This document shows positions 23,635-26,110 of a stretch of 26,110 nucleotides of DNA, piece by piece. The notes under the pieces were generated by a model, which did no database searches, had not been told where the DNA came from, and saw only the letters and a list, made by a program, of their open reading frames with translations. The stretch's first letter is position 1, and every line of letters starts with the position of its first letter. Both the position numbers and the translations under genes were made by a program. Location of the stretch: the NCBI GenBank assembly GCA_026988445.1, contig JALSLF010000050.1, forward strand, positions 1 to 26,110, read 5' to 3'. This DNA comes from Bacteroidales bacterium. GTDB lineage: Bacteria; Bacteroidota; Bacteroidia; Bacteroidales; NBLH01.

Positions 23635-24312
23635 TTGAGAAATAAATTATTAGCAAATTTAAAACTACCTATATCTATAATAATTTTTATCTTGGTTCTT
23701 GATCAAGCACTTAAGATATGGGTTAAAACGCATATGCTTATTGGCGAACAATTTCCCATTTTTGGAAACTGGGCATTCATTCATTTTACCGAAAATAATG
23801 GAATGGCATTCGGTTGGGAGATTGGTGGCGAAATAGGTAAACTTACATTAAGCGTTTTTCGTATTATTGCGGTAATTGGGATTGGCTGGTATTTAACAGA
23901 ACTGGCTAAAAAAGATGCTCCGAAAGGATTATTGATAAGTTTTGCCATGATTTTTGCAGGAGCTGTTGGCAATATTATTGATAGTTCATTTTACGGACTG
24001 ATTTTTTCTGAAAGTTACCGTCAAGTAGCTGAATTTATGCCTGAAGCCGGTGGATATTCAAGCTTTTTACATGGAAAAGTGGTGGATATGTTTTATTTTC
24101 CGATTATTAAAACTACTATTCCGGCAGGAGTACAATTTTGGACATCTAATGCTGAACCTATGCCTTTTACTTTTTTTCGTCCGGTATTTAATATTGCCGA
24201 TTCGTCTATTTTTGTGGGTACAGTAAGCATACTTCTGTTCCATAGAAAGTTTTTTAAACACGAAAATCAAGTTACAGAAACAGTAAATAAAGAACAAAGC
24301 GAAACTATATAA
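23635..24312 (+). CDS. lspA: Lipoprotein signal peptidase (signal peptidase II)
   Basis: LspA cuts the signal peptide from diacylglyceryl-modified prolipoproteins at the inner membrane. The 225-residue protein has VLDQALKIWV with Asp23 and FTENNGMAFGWE (51-62). The two catalytic aspartates are Asp116 in GAVGNIIDSSFYG and Asp151 in GKVVDMFYFP. Four hydrophobic segments are visible. Compared with E. coli LspA (164 residues), the stretch between the catalytic aspartates is a few residues longer, and the protein carries a polar C-terminal tail. The Arg of the usual GNxxDR is Ser here. The start is TTG at 23635, close behind the DksA-like stop; no upstream ATG fits. It serves lipoproteins such as the DUF4296 protein in this window. 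Confidence 0.95.
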   Translation: MRNKLLANLKLPISIIIFILVLDQALKIWVKTHMLIGEQFPIFGNWAFIHFTENNGMAFGWEIGGEIGKLTLSVFRIIAVIGIGWYLTELAKKDAPKGLLISFAMIFAGAVGNIIDSSFYGLIFSESYRQVAEFMPEAGGYSSFLHGKVVDMFYFPIIKTTIPAGVQFWTSNAEPMPFTFFRPVFNIADSSIFVGTVSILLFHRKFFKHENQVTETVNKEQSETI

Positions 24313-24332
24313 CAGTTTTTATTTTTTATGAA

Positions 24333-25925
24333 TTGACCAATGATTACAAAAAATATTGCTTAACAATACTGTTTCTGATTTTTATTCAGTTAACGGATAA
24401 AATAGTGGCTCAGCAATTAAACATCCCACTCCAAAATGAACTGAATTATCGTATAGAAAAAAATCTTTATACATATCAAGATTTTTTTTCGGATATAAAA
24501 CCATTCAGACAACAAAAACAATTCGTTGATTCACTTAGTAATAGCTATTTTATCAATACAAAAAACAGCGCAATTGATAAGCTGTTAAATAAATCCATTA
24601 CACTCGTAAATAGAAAAAAGGTTTCATTAGACATTAACCCTGTAATTAGCTTTTTCCCAAAATATTCTAATCATACAGGGAAATTACTTACAAATACTCA
24701 ATTGGGTATTGGTGCAAATGCCTATATTGGAAATCAACTTTCAATAAATTTTACCGGATTTTATGGAATTAAATCTTTTGATAATTATTGGCAAACTTAT
24801 GTCGATTCATTAGAAATTATACCTCATTTTGGTTCTTATCATTTAAAAAAAGAGAATACCTATCAATATTGGTCTTTAACAGGATATATATCTTATCAGC
24901 CGTGGAAGTATTTTAATTTTGAAACCGGAACAGGAAAAACTTTTTTGGGCGAAGGTTATCGTTCACTTTTTATATCGGATAATTCAAACAGCAATATGTA
25001 TTTTAAAACGAGTGTTGCCATTTGGAAGTTTCGCTATATTTGGCTTATTAGCGGATTAAAAGATGAAGATACAAATGCACCGGGTACATTAAAAAACAAA
25101 GTACAATTTAGCCATTATTTAAGTTGGAACGCTGCAAAATGGTTAAATATTAACTTTTTTGAGTCCATAATATCTAATCCTGTTGACTCTGTGGGTATCA
25201 CTTATTTTAATATTAATTATTTAAACCCTGTTATTTTTTACCGTCCGGTTGAATTTGCAAGTGGTAGTGCCGATAATGCTTTAATGGGCTTAGGTGTAAA
25301 CCTGAAACTTTGGAAAAAATACCGTTTTTATTCACAGTTTTTAATTGATGAGTTTGTAATTTCTGAAATAAAAGCAGGGAACGGTTGGTGGGGTAATAAA
25401 TTTGGCATACAAAGCGGTTTAAAAATATATGATGCTTTGGGTTTAAAAAATCTAATGATACTTGCTGAGCTGAATATTATCAGACCTTACACTTACTCTT
25501 ATGTAAACACTATTCAAAATTACGGAAATTTTAAACAAGCAATAGCGCATCCGGCAGGAGCTAATTTAAAAGAGTTCGTTTTTCTTGCGCATTATCACAA
25601 AAATAGATTTTCGGCACAGATTAAAACCATTTATCAAATAAGTGGTTTAGATACAAGTGCTGTTAGTTACGGGAAGAATATATATAAACCAAACACATTT
25701 CGCCCCACAGACTACAGTCATACTATAACACAAGGGTTAAAAACTAAATTCTTATTTTCAGAATTAAAAACTTCGTGGTTTATTAATCCAAAGAGCAATA
25801 CACAGTTCCAGCTTATTTTGTCTTCATATAAAAAGAGTAATATTCAATTCAGTATTAATGACTTTTCTATATCATTTGGTATTAAAACACTCATTTTTAA
25901 CGAAAATTTAGATTATTTATATTAA
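24333..25925 (+). CDS. Predicted outer-membrane beta-barrel protein (Wzi/RemB-like, tentative)
   Basis: The 530-residue protein starts with a signal peptide (hydrophobic CLTILFLIFIQL, then KIVAQQLN, with likely cleavage at VAQ/Q). It continues as many alternating aromatic/polar strands: GIGANAYIGNQLSINFTGFYG, YWSLTGYISYQPWKYFNFETG, FRYIWLISGL, NPVIFYRPVEFASGSADN. FETGTGKTFLGEGYRSLFISD resembles the GxGxRxLxLSD-like segment of Wzi capsule-surface proteins, and RemB-type gliding proteins share a similar make-up; both are only suggestions. The only frame-consistent start is TTG at 24333: the ATG at 24328 meets a stop after two codons. It is 20 bases behind lspA, so it may share its transcript. 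A hairpin with a T-rich tail follows the stop. Confidence 0.65.
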   Translation: MTNDYKKYCLTILFLIFIQLTDKIVAQQLNIPLQNELNYRIEKNLYTYQDFFSDIKPFRQQKQFVDSLSNSYFINTKNSAIDKLLNKSITLVNRKKVSLDINPVISFFPKYSNHTGKLLTNTQLGIGANAYIGNQLSINFTGFYGIKSFDNYWQTYVDSLEIIPHFGSYHLKKENTYQYWSLTGYISYQPWKYFNFETGTGKTFLGEGYRSLFISDNSNSNMYFKTSVAIWKFRYIWLISGLKDEDTNAPGTLKNKVQFSHYLSWNAAKWLNINFFESIISNPVDSVGITYFNINYLNPVIFYRPVEFASGSADNALMGLGVNLKLWKKYRFYSQFLIDEFVISEIKAGNGWWGNKFGIQSGLKIYDALGLKNLMILAELNIIRPYTYSYVNTIQNYGNFKQAIAHPAGANLKEFVFLAHYHKNRFSAQIKTIYQISGLDTSAVSYGKNIYKPNTFRPTDYSHTITQGLKTKFLFSELKTSWFINPKSNTQFQLILSSYKKSNIQFSINDFSISFGIKTLIFNENLDYLY

Positions 25926-25942
25926 TCCTTTTCTTAATATCT

Positions 25943-25968
25943 TCTTTTATCAATAAAAGATTATTTTA
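25943..25968 (+). terminator. Probable terminator behind the barrel-protein gene
   Basis: TCTTTTAT (25943-25950) pairs with ATAAAAGA (25953-25960) and is followed by TTATTTTA. The stem is all but AT, so its strength is modest; its place 18 bases after the stop supports the call. Confidence 0.5.
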
Positions 25969-25999
25969 TCACATAAAATCATGCATTCACATAATAAAA

Positions 26000-26030
26000 T
26001 TGTTTATTCGTCAAAAATAATATATTTTTG
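26000..26030 (+). promoter_or_regulatory. Promoter reading toward the right edge
   Basis: TTG (26000-26002), a 20-base spacer and TATTTTTG (26023-26030) fit the Bacteroidota pattern. No long coding frame begins before the window ends 80 bases later; only a seven-codon frame at 26086-26109 is seen. The target gene or RNA lies outside the window. Confidence 0.5.
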
Positions 26031-26110
26031 CAGGTGAAACTAAGCTATAAAATTCATACATTTTTTTGATTTTTTTTTTCTTGTAATGCAAAAAAAGCAG
26101 GACAAGTAAT

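Noticed and set aside
26086..26109. Seven-codon frame at the right edge as a leader peptide
   Set aside because: It is low-complexity, Lys/Gln-rich and too short to support without downstream sequence.

Overview
The window looks like a chromosomal segment of an AT-rich member of the Bacteroidota, probably an uncultured Bacteroidales-like lineage. Three things point there. First, the protein types are typical of the phylum: a PorP/SprF-type type IX secretion protein, a DUF4296 lipoprotein, a DksA-like protein with a degenerate zinc finger, and a long eukaryote-like IleRS. Second, several start sites are preceded by the phylum's promoter pattern TTG/TTTG-N(about 19)-TAnnTTTG. Third, some starts are TTG, and strong Shine-Dalgarno sequences are scarce. 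I saw no rRNA, tRNA, insertion sequence or CRISPR array.

Layout. Positions 1-4323 (minus strand) read topA, then an arginase-fold protein that lacks half of its metal ligands, then the start of a PorP/SprF gene running off the left edge. Positions 4597-8489 (plus strand) hold a class A penicillin-binding protein and the two subunits of a 3-oxoacid CoA-transferase, each unit closed by a hairpin terminator. Positions 8547-11239 (minus strand) hold an SLC13-type permease with two internal TrkA-C domains and a DUF4296 lipoprotein. Positions 11355-14037 (plus strand) carry folK, ahcY and ruvC. An accessory AAA ATPase of the DUF4143 type (14316-15575) follows, bracketed by a pair of 34-bp palindromic repeats. 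Next come an M17 leucyl aminopeptidase and pdxA. An 802-bp gene-free stretch (18317-19118) contains 127-bp tandem repeats and then a GC-rich element with a very long hairpin. After it come ileS, a HepT/MntA toxin-antitoxin pair, a DksA-like gene, lspA and a predicted outer-membrane barrel protein. The window ends in an orphan promoter.

How the parts relate. Most genes are housekeeping: DNA topology and recombination (topA, ruvC), envelope building (PBP1A, LspA, outer-membrane proteins), folate, SAM-cycle and vitamin B6 metabolism (folK, ahcY, pdxA), and translation (ileS). LspA matures lipoproteins such as the DUF4296 protein seen here. The accessory layer sits in the gaps: the ATPase between ruvC and pepA, the repeats between pdxA and ileS, and the toxin-antitoxin pair between ileS and the DksA-like gene.

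The points most worth a second look are the IleRS with a swapped GxHH signature in place of HxGH, the arginase-like pseudoenzyme next to a secretion gene, the intact HepT/MntA motifs, the paired palindromes around the ATPase gene, and the structured repeats upstream of ileS. I found no convincing large new multi-gene system.
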